DNA from: Chryseobacterium sp. StRB126
Lineage (GTDB): Bacteria > Bacteroidota > Bacteroidia > Flavobacteriales > Weeksellaceae
Assembly: GCF_000829375.1 (NCBI RefSeq)
Contig: NZ_AP014624.1
Span: 2,480,001-2,544,000, forward strand
Direction: 5' to 3'
Length of the DNA stretch: 64,000 nt
The number at the start of each line of letters is the position of its first letter. The stretch's first letter is position 1. Shown here one piece after another: positions 44,805-54,281 of this stretch. The position numbers were made by a program, and so were the translations under genes. The notes below the pieces were generated by a model. That model had not been told where the DNA came from. It was given only the letters and a program-made list of their open reading frames with translations, and searched no databases.

Positions 44805-45490
44805 ATTTGGGATAAAGATACAGAGCAATATAGCAATAATAAGCTGAAAAATGGTTGATTTATTATTACTGTATAAATGAATTTAAGTTGCTGCAAAATG
44901 GATTTTTATTTTTTTCTTGAATTTAAATTCTATAAGTGTCTTTGATTTTGTGGAAAGAACATCCATCGGTTGAAAGAATACATCCTTGAATTTCCGATGA
45001 AGGGAGGGATTCAATAATAATCAGGATTTCTCACTTCTAAAATGCTTTTGCAGAATATGGGCTTATATACAGAATAATGATAAACAGTAAAAATATAAAA
45101 ATAAAAAACCTTATTGAAATGTTCAGAAATGTTCATTCAAAATTATAGTATTGGTATAATAAACTTCATGAAAAGCTTAGCTTATTTTTTATTTTGAAAA
45201 GAGTATCAAATCATCCCGGCCTTTAAATGATTATGTTGTTTCTTAAATTTAGAGTTATTAAAATAAATAGCTGAAAATCAATATACTAATTTTATGTATA
45301 GCTTTTGTAGGGGGTGAGGAACTTGCTATTGAACACTAAAATAATGAATATTTGCCCATTCTAATTGATAAGAATAAAGAGGATTGAAAAACACAGATAA
45401 TTCACAAAAAAGGAAGAATATTTAAACCGTAAAATGCGATTGTTTACCTATTCATTTTTTGCCCCAACACTAAAACTATTTTCTAACACA
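44805..45490. other. Gene-free stretch before the second surface-protein island
   Basis: About 690 AT-rich bases with stops in all frames. No remnant, hairpin or repeat I can name. The promoter of the gene at 45491 should be near its right end. Confidence 0.35.
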
Positions 45491-45859
45491 ATGAAAACAC
45501 AAATAATAACATTCAGAAAAGGACTTTCCCATTTTATATGGAGATTGTTTTTGTTATGTAGTGTTGCCATTGGCAGCTTTGTAGATGCTCAGGTATGTAT
45601 TGGAAATTTATTAATAACTAATGAAACTGTAGTTTCAGGATTTTTTTCCAAAGAGATTGAAGATCAGATTCATATTGTTTATTCTGCTGTTAAACAAAAT
45701 TCAGATACAAAGCCTAAAGCTTTTACAATGTTTGGGGCTTATTATAATATAAAGCTCATTAATCTGAGAATGGCTGTGTTAAAGGGATATGATGAGACTT
45801 TTGAATTTATTATGATAAAGCCTCCCAGGTTTTTACCCAGGCCGTCATCTTTTATATAA
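45491..45859 (+). CDS. Short exported protein, possibly truncated
   Basis: 122 residues from ATG 45491. Long leader (basic to residue 16, then WRLFLLCSVAIGSFVDAQ) followed by VCIGNLLITNETVVSGFFSK. The AQ-V-x-I-G junction recalls the VGINT family, but the LDI signature and the middle module are absent, and the C-terminus (MIKPPRFLPRPSSFI) looks out of context. It may be a truncated gene. It stands upstream of the large VGIST protein on the same strand. Confidence 0.45.
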   Translation: MKTQIITFRKGLSHFIWRLFLLCSVAIGSFVDAQVCIGNLLITNETVVSGFFSKEIEDQIHIVYSAVKQNSDTKPKAFTMFGAYYNIKLINLRMAVLKGYDETFEFIMIKPPRFLPRPSSFI

Positions 45860-46007
45860 ACTCATATCGGTCATATCTGTTTAGACAAGATTTCTTTTTT
45901 ATCCATAATAAAACATTTTGAATACCCACAGTTCATTGCACCAAAAGTGTAGTGCAGTTACTGAACTGTATACTATTAAGATTAAAAAAATATATAACCC
46001 AACAGCA

Positions 46008-47483
46008 ATGAAGAAAAATTTAATTTTAGCAGCAACACTTTTAACAGGAGTATCAGCTTTCGCACAGATTGGCATCAGTACACCCGATCCAAAGGCAACA
46101 TTGGATATTGTAGCTTCCCCCACAGATACTACGAAAACTGACGGACTTATTGCCCCAAGGCTAAAGGGCTCGGAACTTAAAGCTAAAGATTCTAATTACA
46201 CAAATGACCAGAAAGGAGCTATCGTATATGTAACTGAAGCATTGGAAGATGTTGCTACTACAGATAAAACGAAAAATGTAACCAAGGTTGGATACTATCA
46301 TTTTGATGGTTTAATCTGGCAAAAGCTAGGACATAATATCTACAATACCGATGATGTTTTTACCAGCGACAGATATGCTTTTATTCAAAAGGATAAATTT
46401 TTACTCTTTGATGGTCCCGGATATGTAGGAATTGGAGATGTAGATCCTCTTGCCAAATTAAATGTTGATGGCTTTATACAGTTTAGTTCAGATTCCGATT
46501 ATGGAATAGGACATATTTTTGATGATGCAACAGGGGAGAAGTATGGAATGACCCAAACTACTTATTTCCCAAAAATTGGAGATGCCAATTCTCCCGGAAC
46601 AAGATTGTATACTTCCGGAACGAGAGGGCATATTTCTTTCGGAGAGTATACAGGCGCTACCGCGTATAGTGAATGGGCCAGATTTGCGCATAATACAGGG
46701 AATCTGGGACTCAATACCCTCAATGCCACACAAAATAATCCAACTGAAAAACTGGATGTCAACGGAAATGTAAGAATCCGTACTCTCCCTGCTAATGGAG
46801 CTGCTGATGCCATATTTACTAATGCTGATGGTACGAGAAATGAGACCCAGAGCCAGCCTTTTGTTGCCACTAAAACAGTGGTGGCAGACAATAATGGGAT
46901 ATTGGGTGCAGTAGAGGGAATACCAGCCGTAACCACTTTGTATGCAGGAGGAGATAATAATGATGCTCTTGGAGAAACTATAACCAGTGTGGGCGCTCAT
47001 AATTACAGTGATTCCAAAGCAGATTTAACCAAAAGAACCTTTACGCTCACTAAAAAATCAATGGTGGCATTCTCCCATTCGATAAGTGCTTCTCACTTTA
47101 CAAAAGATGCAGGACAATATGCAGGATATGGTTTGGAAGATCTATATGCCAAGTTAATTCAGGTGAATGTAAGACTATATTCAGGTTCAACAGCTGATAC
47201 TCCTTATTTTTCTAAGGCAGTAATCCTGAGATCCAGTATGTCTTATACCAATGGTAAGCTGGGAGGTACCTGGGGCACTTTTTATCTTACAGGAAATAGA
47301 AGCGTGGTATTAGAGCCGGGTACCTATACCGCTGTATTGGAAGGCTATGTATACGCAGCAGATGATGATGGAATAAGAGTTGAATTCGGTGGTTTTAACG
47401 ACTGTGCACCAAGTCCGTTTCCAGGATGTGAAAAGACCTATGGAGATAACCGATTTGATATTGTTGGCACTATAATTAACTAG
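46008..47483 (+). CDS. Large IGIST-type exported surface protein
   Basis: 491 residues from ATG 46008 (signal peptide MKKNLILAATLLTGVSAFAQ); the longer frame from 45918 has no leader. IGISTPDPKATLDIVAS, GLIAPRLKGSELKAKDSNY, VGYYHFDGLIWQKLG, then phage-fibre-like repeats with VGIGDVDPLAKLNVDGFIQF and LDVNGNVRIRTLPANG (two further 'L-x-V-x-G' units), and a beta-rich C-terminus (RTFTLTKKSMVAFSH, PGTYTAVLEGYVYAADDDG). Its first 115 residues are close to those of the next gene while the rest differ, pointing to exchange of C-terminal modules. Probably a surface fibre. Confidence 0.82.
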   Translation: MKKNLILAATLLTGVSAFAQIGISTPDPKATLDIVASPTDTTKTDGLIAPRLKGSELKAKDSNYTNDQKGAIVYVTEALEDVATTDKTKNVTKVGYYHFDGLIWQKLGHNIYNTDDVFTSDRYAFIQKDKFLLFDGPGYVGIGDVDPLAKLNVDGFIQFSSDSDYGIGHIFDDATGEKYGMTQTTYFPKIGDANSPGTRLYTSGTRGHISFGEYTGATAYSEWARFAHNTGNLGLNTLNATQNNPTEKLDVNGNVRIRTLPANGAADAIFTNADGTRNETQSQPFVATKTVVADNNGILGAVEGIPAVTTLYAGGDNNDALGETITSVGAHNYSDSKADLTKRTFTLTKKSMVAFSHSISASHFTKDAGQYAGYGLEDLYAKLIQVNVRLYSGSTADTPYFSKAVILRSSMSYTNGKLGGTWGTFYLTGNRSVVLEPGTYTAVLEGYVYAADDDGIRVEFGGFNDCAPSPFPGCEKTYGDNRFDIVGTIIN

Positions 47484-47568
47484 ATTCTAATTACACAAAT
47501 GATCCTACGGATTTATAAAAATCTGTATTTCTCAACACTACACACAAGGATAAATAAATATACAACAC

Positions 47569-48876
47569 ATGAAAAAAAACATCATTCTTTTAGGAACGCT
47601 ATTGATTTCCGGCTTTGCATTATCACAAGTAGGAGTGAATACAGCAACGCCACAAGCAACGTTTGATATTGTAGGGGCTTCAACGAATACTGCTAAAACA
47701 GACGGACTGATTGCACCAAGACTAAAGGGTTCTGAACTGAAAGCCAAAGACGCATTATATACTGCGGCACAAACAGGAGCCATTGTATACGTTACTGAAG
47801 CTTTGGCATCTACCGGTACAACTACAAAAACAGCTAATGTAACCACAGTAGGGTATTTCTATTTTGACGGATCAGCATGGCAAAAAATAGCATATGGATC
47901 TTTTACAGAAGCCGATGGTGTCATTGGTAATGAAGTACTTAATGCAACAACTAACGGTGGTTTAACCAGGACAGGATCAGGAACTGTAGCAAATCCTTAT
48001 ACACTGGGCCTTACTACCGGAACTGTTAATGGGCAGGTAATGACGTGGAATGGGACTACATGGAATCCTGCAAATCCTCTGAATATTTATAACGCTGACG
48101 GAACACTTACAGGAATAAGAACTCTAACTCAAAATGGTAATAATCTTAGTTTTCAAGGGGTTCAAAGAACTCAGTTTGAAAATAGTGCAGGAATAGGAAT
48201 ACAGCAAGACTCAGGTACTGGAACGAGGTCTTCAATAGGACTTTCTAATGGTGGAGCTTATCAGCTTTGGATATATACAGATAAAAATAATGCAGCACAA
48301 ATCAGTGCTTCTGGCAATAGTACATCTTTAGTAATAGGAACTGGTAGTACAAGTAATCCTTCAGGAATTGATTTTAATACATGTTCAGGAGGAGGTACAA
48401 CAGGCAGCCAGAGGGCAGAAATTGATGGAAACGGAAGATTTAATATCAATAATACGTTAAGCGTAGGATATAGTAGTCAGCAAACTTTCACAGGCACTCA
48501 GAAACTGAAAGTAAACGGAAGTATCGTGACAACAGGCGGTACTTATCCTGATTATGTTTTTGAAGACTACTATAATAAAAACTCAGCTATAAAACCTACT
48601 TATAAGTTTACGTCATTATATGATACTGAAAAATTTATTAGGGAAAACAGGCATCTTCCAGGGGTAACTTCTATCAGAGAACTTGAAAAAACCAAAGATG
48701 GGTATTCTTTTAATATTTCAGACCTGTCTGTACAATCGTTGGAGAAGATTGAAGAATTGTATTTGTATACCATAGAACAGCAGAAGCAGATTGATGAACA
48801 GAAGTCTCAAATTACTTTGCTGCTTACCATTACAGAAAAGCTGAAGTCGGAGGTAGAATTTCTGAAAAAGCAATAA
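47569..48876 (+). CDS. VGVNT-type exported fibre protein with coiled-coil tail
   Basis: 435 residues. Signal peptide at 1-20 (ALSQ), VGVNTATPQATFDIVGAS, GLIAPRLKGSELKAKDALYT, VGYFYFDGSAWQKIA, a Thr/Gly/Asn-rich fibre region, and the C-terminal module typical of Bacteroidota fibre proteins: DYVFEDYYNKNS, FIRENRHLPGVTSIRELE, then the LEKIEELYLYTIEQQKQIDE coiled coil (about 385-435). The tail looks like the intramolecular chaperone region of phage tail fibres, without an evident S74 catalytic pair. HTH pair copy 2 starts 104 bases behind it. Confidence 0.85.
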   Translation: MKKNIILLGTLLISGFALSQVGVNTATPQATFDIVGASTNTAKTDGLIAPRLKGSELKAKDALYTAAQTGAIVYVTEALASTGTTTKTANVTTVGYFYFDGSAWQKIAYGSFTEADGVIGNEVLNATTNGGLTRTGSGTVANPYTLGLTTGTVNGQVMTWNGTTWNPANPLNIYNADGTLTGIRTLTQNGNNLSFQGVQRTQFENSAGIGIQQDSGTGTRSSIGLSNGGAYQLWIYTDKNNAAQISASGNSTSLVIGTGSTSNPSGIDFNTCSGGGTTGSQRAEIDGNGRFNINNTLSVGYSSQQTFTGTQKLKVNGSIVTTGGTYPDYVFEDYYNKNSAIKPTYKFTSLYDTEKFIRENRHLPGVTSIRELEKTKDGYSFNISDLSVQSLEKIEELYLYTIEQQKQIDEQKSQITLLLTITEKLKSEVEFLKKQ

Positions 48877-48980
48877 GATATTGAATAATGTGATTACAGT
48901 GTTTAGGTACAAAGGGGGCAAAAATTGTCCCCTGAAGTACTGATTGAATAAACGTTGATGAATTAAAATTTTATTTGAAG

Positions 48981-49448
48981 ATGATAAAACACAATGTATT
49001 GGTAGATTTTAAAGATATTCATATGGGAAATCTGATAAAGCTTAGGGTTGTTGAGAAAAAGATAGGGTTGTTACGGATATGTGGCTTTCTTAAGTGCAGC
49101 GCGGAAGAAATAGAAAAGATGTACATCTCCAGCAGTATTGATTCTGAGATGCTTTTAAAATGGAGCAAACTATTGGAATATGACTTCTTTCGTATTTACT
49201 CGCAGCATATCATTCTATTTGCTCCCTGTAACTCTGATCAGGGAAAAGAGCAGCCCAAAGAAGATACAGTATTACCTAATTTTAGAAAAAGCCTTTACAC
49301 CAGAGAAATTATTGATTTTATGCTGAACGAATATAATTCCGGGAATATGTCCAGACAAGAAATCCATAAAAGGTATAATATCCCGAAATCAACCTTTCAT
49401 AAATGGTTGAATAAATATAATAGTGAACTTAAAAGGTCTGAAGAATAG
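48981..49448 (+). CDS. HTH protein A, copy 2
   Basis: 155 residues from ATG 48981. FKDIHMGNLIKLRV, ICGFLKCSAEEIEKMYISSS, the block LLKWSKLLEYDFFRIYSQH, a linker, FRKSLYTREIIDFML and the second HTH KRYNIPKSTFHKWLNKYN (about 130-147). Same two-domain plan as 14386-14868 and 54282-54710. It lies directly downstream of a VGVNT protein and 42 bases before HTH B. Likely DNA-binding regulator without catalytic domain. Confidence 0.75.
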   Translation: MIKHNVLVDFKDIHMGNLIKLRVVEKKIGLLRICGFLKCSAEEIEKMYISSSIDSEMLLKWSKLLEYDFFRIYSQHIILFAPCNSDQGKEQPKEDTVLPNFRKSLYTREIIDFMLNEYNSGNMSRQEIHKRYNIPKSTFHKWLNKYNSELKRSEE

Positions 49449-49490
49449 TATTCTGAAATCCTTTTTACACCGTGAAATGTAAACAATACC

Positions 49491-49823
49491 ATGAAAATAA
49501 ACCGCCCCAATTATAAAATTATTTATCAGGATATGCTTCAAAAACAGCATCCGGATAAGATAAAAGCCTGTAAAGAACTATTAAAAAAAGAAAATCTGGA
49601 TACAGCAGACATTCTGGAACTTAACCGTAGAATCTTCCCCCAGATTTATGATAACAAAGAAAAATCTTCCCAAAAGCATCGCGCCTACAATGAATCTGAT
49701 ATTTTGAGGGTCCTGGATTATCAGAAAAAAAACAGGCTGAACAACTCACAACTGGCCAGCCACTTTAAAATGAGCAGAAATACCATTACTAAATGGAAAA
49801 AGCTGGAAAAGCTGGTGAAATAA
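49491..49823 (+). CDS. HTH protein B, copy 2
   Basis: 110 residues. NYKIIYQDMLQKQHPDKIKA, ILELNRRIFPQIYD, then LDYQKKNRLNNSQLASHFKM and SRNTITKWKKLEK. About two thirds of positions agree by eye with copy 1 in the HTH half. It ends shortly after the HTH. A hairpin-like AAGACT ... AGTCTTTTTTT at about 49935-49970 may end the transcript. Confidence 0.75.
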   Translation: MKINRPNYKIIYQDMLQKQHPDKIKACKELLKKENLDTADILELNRRIFPQIYDNKEKSSQKHRAYNESDILRVLDYQKKNRLNNSQLASHFKMSRNTITKWKKLEKLVK

Positions 49824-49986
49824 AGTGGAAAAGAGGAGATTGTTTCAAAGGTCAAAAAGTAGGCTCTTGTTATTCTGGGAGTAATGTAAAGGCTTTTAAA
49901 GTCAAACACTTTATACTATTGAACTGCATTCGAAGACTTTTAAGTCTGTGTTGAGGCAGTCTTTTTTTATGGATATAGCTGGTAAA

Positions 49987-51183
49987 TTAATGAGACAAAG
50001 CTTTATTAATTATCCTTTTAAATTTTGATGGACTCACTTTGGTAAGAAGTAGAGATTCACAGCCATTAAAGGATGCAAACCGCTTTACAGCCTCGGCAAA
50101 AGAGGATAGCCAAAGTTCCGGAGCGATTTCTGTATTCTCAATATGCAGGTGGATCATTTCAAATTTTTTATCCTTTCTATGGGCCTTACAATCCACTCTT
50201 CCTATAAATGTGTTTCCAAATAAGATAGGTAGACAGAAATATCCATATTGCCTTTTTTCCTTGGGAACATAACACTCAAGGCGGAAATCAAAATCAAAAA
50301 TCTGCTTAATACGGTCACGATGAATAATGGAATTGTCAAAGGGAGACAACAACCTTACCTCTGATCCCGTTATACCATCAGACTTTTCAAGTAAATCACG
50401 TTGAATAAAAAAGGAAGGAATCCCTTCAACGGAAATCTTCTGTATTTCACCCTTCTCAAGTAAAGATTGTAAACCCAAATTCACATTTTTTTTCAATGTA
50501 TCATCTTTCCTAAGATGGGTTATCTGTTTTAAACTTGTAAAACCATAAGCACGGAGAGTTGTTTTTACCAAATATTCAGCTAGTTCAAGTGGGGTAGGTG
50601 CTGTTGTATTGATAGAAGATGGTATTACCCTCTCTGCAAGATCATAAGTTTTCTGCATACCGCGACGGCCGCTGACCATCAGGTCTCCCTGCATAAAAAG
50701 CCTTTCAAGAGCCAGTTTTGCGGGTTTCCAGTTCCACCAGCTTCCGGTTTTATCCTTTTTACTCTCAAAATCTCTTGCCATTTTAGGACCTTCAGTCCGG
50801 ATAGTATCTACTACATAGTCCATATCCTTTTTATCTGCATTATAATAATGAGAGTCGCTTTGTTTTATATAAAGCATTTGAGGCAATACATATCGGAAAT
50901 CCTGCATTGGAAGATAGGAAGCAGCATGAAACCAGTATTCAAATACTTTACGTTCCTCCACCAGCTCTTCCAGATAATTGGTCTGAAAATCAGGAATTCT
51001 TGTCCATAAAGTATGATGATGTGCCCTTTCCACTACAGATAAGGTATCAATCTGTATATATCCAAGATGCTCCAAAGCGGTAAGCACTGCATCTTTTCCA
51101 GTTCCGAAAGGAGAGGTATGCGTTAATCCCTGACGCTCTAATGTGATGAGCTGTAATGTTTGTAACGAAGGTGTATTTTTCAT
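49987..51183 (-). CDS. YcaQ/AlkZ-like DNA glycosylase (HTH_42 family)
   Basis: 398 residues from ATG 51183 (MKNTPSLQTLQLITLERQGL); the upstream part of the frame is not conserved-looking. The hallmark IQIDTLSVVERAHHHTLWTR (about 42-61) contains the QxD motif of the YcaQ group, followed by FEYWFHAASYLPMQDFRYV, GGW-like RRGMQKTYDLAERV, ALRAYG-like TTLRAYGFTS and LLSPFDNSIIHRDR. Members unhook interstrand DNA crosslinks or excise bulky alkylated bases. Convergent with HTH pair 2; not obviously part of the surface-protein island. Confidence 0.82.
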   Translation of the reverse strand: MKNTPSLQTLQLITLERQGLTHTSPFGTGKDAVLTALEHLGYIQIDTLSVVERAHHHTLWTRIPDFQTNYLEELVEERKVFEYWFHAASYLPMQDFRYVLPQMLYIKQSDSHYYNADKKDMDYVVDTIRTEGPKMARDFESKKDKTGSWWNWKPAKLALERLFMQGDLMVSGRRGMQKTYDLAERVIPSSINTTAPTPLELAEYLVKTTLRAYGFTSLKQITHLRKDDTLKKNVNLGLQSLLEKGEIQKISVEGIPSFFIQRDLLEKSDGITGSEVRLLSPFDNSIIHRDRIKQIFDFDFRLECYVPKEKRQYGYFCLPILFGNTFIGRVDCKAHRKDKKFEMIHLHIENTEIAPELWLSSFAEAVKRFASFNGCESLLLTKVSPSKFKRIINKALSH

Positions 51184-51314
51184 ATCAATAGGATTACAAA
51201 TGTATTGAATTATAAGAGACAAAGCTGTCATCATTCTGTTCTGATTTTTAGCTTTTCAGGGAATTGAAGTTTTTTGTATTTTAGCTTTATTCCCAATCTG
51301 ATAAACACACACGA

Positions 51315-52385
51315 ATGAATCTAAAAGTAAAAGTTTTTTTAATAGGTTTGCAACTTATATCTACGGTACTTTTTTCACAAAAAAATAAGGACTATAAAAC
51401 CCTTTTTGAATCTCTCAATTTTGAATCTGCCTATCCTTTTCAGGAGCGAAAGGCTCTGGTTTGTATCAATGATTATTACCAATATATGGATAATAAAGGG
51501 AATTTGTTGCCTTTCAAATTCAAGCGGACTTCCAGACTGCCATTACAATTTAATTTTGACAGAGCTGAAATGTATACCAGATCAGGAAAATCCGGATTTA
51601 TTAACGGATCAGGAAAACTGGTGATTGATACCCTTTATCAGAACGTAGGTGAATTTGGAGATTCATTGGCATTTGCTGTGAGGAAAGGGTTCTATGGTTT
51701 CATTGATTTGCAGGGAAAGGAGGTTTTACCCATCGATAAACGATATAGGGTAACATTTCCGTTTTATAAAGGATTATCTGTAGTTTCTGATGGCCAAAAA
51801 TATGGAGCTATCAACAAAAAAGGAATAGTAGCAATTGCATTGGATTTTGATGAAATAGAAACTTTTCATGAAGGATTTGCAGTTGCCCGAAAAACAAAAG
51901 ATGGATTATGGGGCGTGATTGATATAACCGGTAAATTTGTGATCGAAACAAAATATAAAATACTTTCCCGGGTATCTGAAGGTTTAATTGGTTTTTATGA
52001 CGAAAAGTCTGACAAATGGGGATTTCTTAATCTGCATGGAAACGTAGTTATACAACCAAAATATGTCAATTCAGGAGACTTTCATGAGGGATTAGCCTAT
52101 GTAGAAAATGATCATTCACAAATTGGATATATTGATAATACGGGAAAACAGATTATTGACTTTAAGTTTTATGAAGCATGGGATTTTTCAGAAGGATTGG
52201 CTGTAGCTATAGGTGAAAAAGAAGAAAACGGTTCCCAAAGACACTTATCCGGTTATATTGATAAAAAAGGGAATTGGATATTCAAGCCTGCGTTTTCGGT
52301 AGCCAATAGGTTTAGTGATGGTAAAGCTCTTGTTCTTGAAATGTATAATAATCATTTGAGATGGAAGTTTATTTCCAAGCCATAA
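51315..52385 (+). CDS. Exported WG-repeat protein
   Basis: 356 residues. Signal peptide at 1-20 (STVLFSQ). At least seven WG-type repeats, for example KYGAINKKGIVAIALDFDEI, LWGVIDITGKFVIETKYKIL, KWGFLNLHGNVVIQPKYVNS and IGYIDNTGKQIIDFKFYEAW, each ending in a 'F-x-E-G-L-A-x-V' turn. The fold is beta-rich and used for binding; ligand unknown. Single gene with its own terminator. Confidence 0.85.
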   Translation: MNLKVKVFLIGLQLISTVLFSQKNKDYKTLFESLNFESAYPFQERKALVCINDYYQYMDNKGNLLPFKFKRTSRLPLQFNFDRAEMYTRSGKSGFINGSGKLVIDTLYQNVGEFGDSLAFAVRKGFYGFIDLQGKEVLPIDKRYRVTFPFYKGLSVVSDGQKYGAINKKGIVAIALDFDEIETFHEGFAVARKTKDGLWGVIDITGKFVIETKYKILSRVSEGLIGFYDEKSDKWGFLNLHGNVVIQPKYVNSGDFHEGLAYVENDHSQIGYIDNTGKQIIDFKFYEAWDFSEGLAVAIGEKEENGSQRHLSGYIDKKGNWIFKPAFSVANRFSDGKALVLEMYNNHLRWKFISKP

Positions 52386-52511
52386 CCTGTCATCTTATTC
52401 TAAATATACTCTTCATTTTTTCAATATCTAAAGACGTGAAAAATATTTTTCACCCATTCACAATCATTTCATAAGTCAGAAGTGAAATTCCCTTTTTTCA
52501 GAATATATGGA

Positions 52512-52557
52512 ATAAACCCTACATGAAAATTAATTCATGTAGGGTTTATTTTTATTT
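52512..52557 (+). terminator. Rho-independent terminator
   Basis: AAACCCTACATGAA, 6-base loop, TTCATGTAGGGTTT, then a T-rich run. Ends the WG-repeat gene. Confidence 0.9.
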
Positions 52558-52657
52558 TCAATATTTAAAATATTGTTGACTTTTTATAAAATTGAATTCA
52601 TTTATAGTAAGTGATTGATTTTTAATTTTTTGTATTATTTATTTTGATGCCCAACGT

Positions 52658-52704
52658 ATCTGTGACGTATGTTGTCATGAACTTGTAGTGTATCTGTAGC
52701 GTAT
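52658..52704 (+). promoter_or_regulatory. Tandem GTATCTGT-NN-CGTAT sites upstream of a surface protein
   Basis: GTATCTGTGACGTAT (52658-52672) and GTATCTGTAGCGTAT (52690-52704), start-to-start 32 bases, i.e. about three helical turns. They lie 81-127 bases before the ATG at 52785, in otherwise AT-rich DNA. This looks like a paired activator or repressor site. I did not find the same sites upstream of the other VGINT genes. Confidence 0.5.
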
Positions 52705-52784
52705 TTATTTTCTTGGGCTGAGTGTGAAATAACTCTAATCTTGCATTAAAATCTTACAAGAAATTTAAATACAATAAACACAGA

Positions 52785-54044
52785 ATGAAAAATTATCTCC
52801 TTCCATTATTTGTAATGGCTTATTCGCTCAACTATTCACAGGTTGGCATCAATACCCCTAATCCGCAGGGAATCTTTAATATTGATGGGAAAAAAGACAA
52901 TAATGCCACAGGAAGTCCTACTGCAGGGCAACAGGCCAATGATTTTGTAGTAACAGCCGACGGAAGTGTTGGGATGGGAACTACATCGCCTGATCTGTCG
53001 GCAATGTTAGAACTCAATGTCAGCCAGTTGGCATCAGGAAAGCAGAAAGGTTTTCTGGGACCAAGAGTGGCTTTAACAGCTTACAACGACTCTTCTACAA
53101 TTCCTAATCCTGCTATCGGGCTTTTGGTTTATAATTTGGGAACGCAATCTACATTTACCTACGCCGGATATGTATATTGGGATGGTGCCCAATGGAGACC
53201 GCTGGACGGGCGGTTATTACAGCAGGGAAGTATAGGAGCTTTGAGATGTACGGATGCTAATCTTGATCCGCTGACATATACTGCCGGAACTCCTTTTCAG
53301 GGAACAATGACTATTCCTTATGCTGGAGGAAACGGCGGAATATATGCTGCACAGACACTAGGACCAGTAAACGGACTTATCGCAACCATTACACAAGGGA
53401 ATTTTGCACAGGGATCAGGAACTTTAATCTATACAATTTCCGGAACACCTACAGTCTCAAGTCCCAATACAACGGTATTCCCTGTTTCTGTCGGCGGGCA
53501 AACGTGTAATGCAGAAGTGGGCGGAGGTAAAAAGCTTAGTCCGGGAGAGTACCAGTTCTTCACGTATGAAGTTCCGGCAACTACAACAGGGTTATTAAGT
53601 ACTATGATTCCGAATCCACCTATTTTAGGCGGAAAAGTTAGGCTGGATCTTAGCTTTTTGTCCAGTTCCAATACAGGGTCAGGCGGAGTGACATACAATC
53701 CCAGATTGGTGAATGTATCTTCCGGTAATGTTAAAATGTGGTATTCGGCATTATCCAGTGTAGACCGTTTCCGTAGAGCCAATATCTTAGTAGCTCCGGG
53801 AGGTTATGTAGAAACAGATAACGGGATTTACCTTAACTGGGGGGATAATATGAACAGCAGTTCTACACCAATAAATTCTACAAGCAGCTCTGATGATTCT
53901 CAGGAAATAGAAACCATAGATCTGGCTATTGATGGAGTTTGGTATCGATTAACCGTTTTTGTCTATGTAGATAATTTAAATGATACAATTCCTGCCAATA
54001 ACATCAGACGTGTTCATATTACAGCACAAAGAATGTCTTCTTAA
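52785..54044 (+). CDS. VGINT-type exported surface protein
   Basis: 419 residues. Signal peptide at 1-18 (LNYSQ), VGINTPNPQGIFNIDGKKDN, DGSVGMGTTSPDLSAMLELN (a second signature copy), FLGPRVALTAYN, GLLVYNLGTQSTFTYAGYVY followed by WDGAQWRPLDG. The rest has a bacterial Ig/fibronectin-like linker (GTLIYTISGTPTV) and a beta-rich C-terminus (GKVRLDLSFLSSSNTGSGG, WYRLTVFVYVDNLND). A strong terminator follows, then HTH pair copy 3. Proposed surface exposure is by family. Confidence 0.8.
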   Translation: MKNYLLPLFVMAYSLNYSQVGINTPNPQGIFNIDGKKDNNATGSPTAGQQANDFVVTADGSVGMGTTSPDLSAMLELNVSQLASGKQKGFLGPRVALTAYNDSSTIPNPAIGLLVYNLGTQSTFTYAGYVYWDGAQWRPLDGRLLQQGSIGALRCTDANLDPLTYTAGTPFQGTMTIPYAGGNGGIYAAQTLGPVNGLIATITQGNFAQGSGTLIYTISGTPTVSSPNTTVFPVSVGGQTCNAEVGGGKKLSPGEYQFFTYEVPATTTGLLSTMIPNPPILGGKVRLDLSFLSSSNTGSGGVTYNPRLVNVSSGNVKMWYSALSSVDRFRRANILVAPGGYVETDNGIYLNWGDNMNSSSTPINSTSSSDDSQEIETIDLAIDGVWYRLTVFVYVDNLNDTIPANNIRRVHITAQRMSS

Positions 54045-54049
54045 TATTG

Positions 54050-54083
54050 AGTTCCGGCGGGGCGGAGCCCCGCCGGAACTTTT
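54050..54083 (+). terminator. Strong Rho-independent terminator
   Basis: Perfect 14-base GC-rich stem (AGTTCCGGCGGGGC, loop GGA) followed by TTT. It separates the VGINT gene from HTH pair copy 3. Confidence 0.9.
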
Positions 54084-54281
54084 AAAAATTACCTGTCTGA
54101 TCTTTAATTAAAAAAATCAGTTGTTAGAGGTATTTTCACAGAGAAGCTTTTTACGATTGATAATAAGGTAAACCAGAAATCTCTTTTGATATATCTTATT
54201 TACCTCTTGAAACAAAACACAAGCTGATTATAAATACTGTATCTCTTCTGAGGTTCTTACAGTATTTTAAAAAAAAGAAGT

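Noticed and set aside
46488..47000. Long minus-strand frames opposite the VGIST gene
   Set aside because: They lie wholly inside a well-supported plus-strand gene with signal peptide and family motifs, and their composition (Ser/Ile-rich) is that of an antisense shadow.
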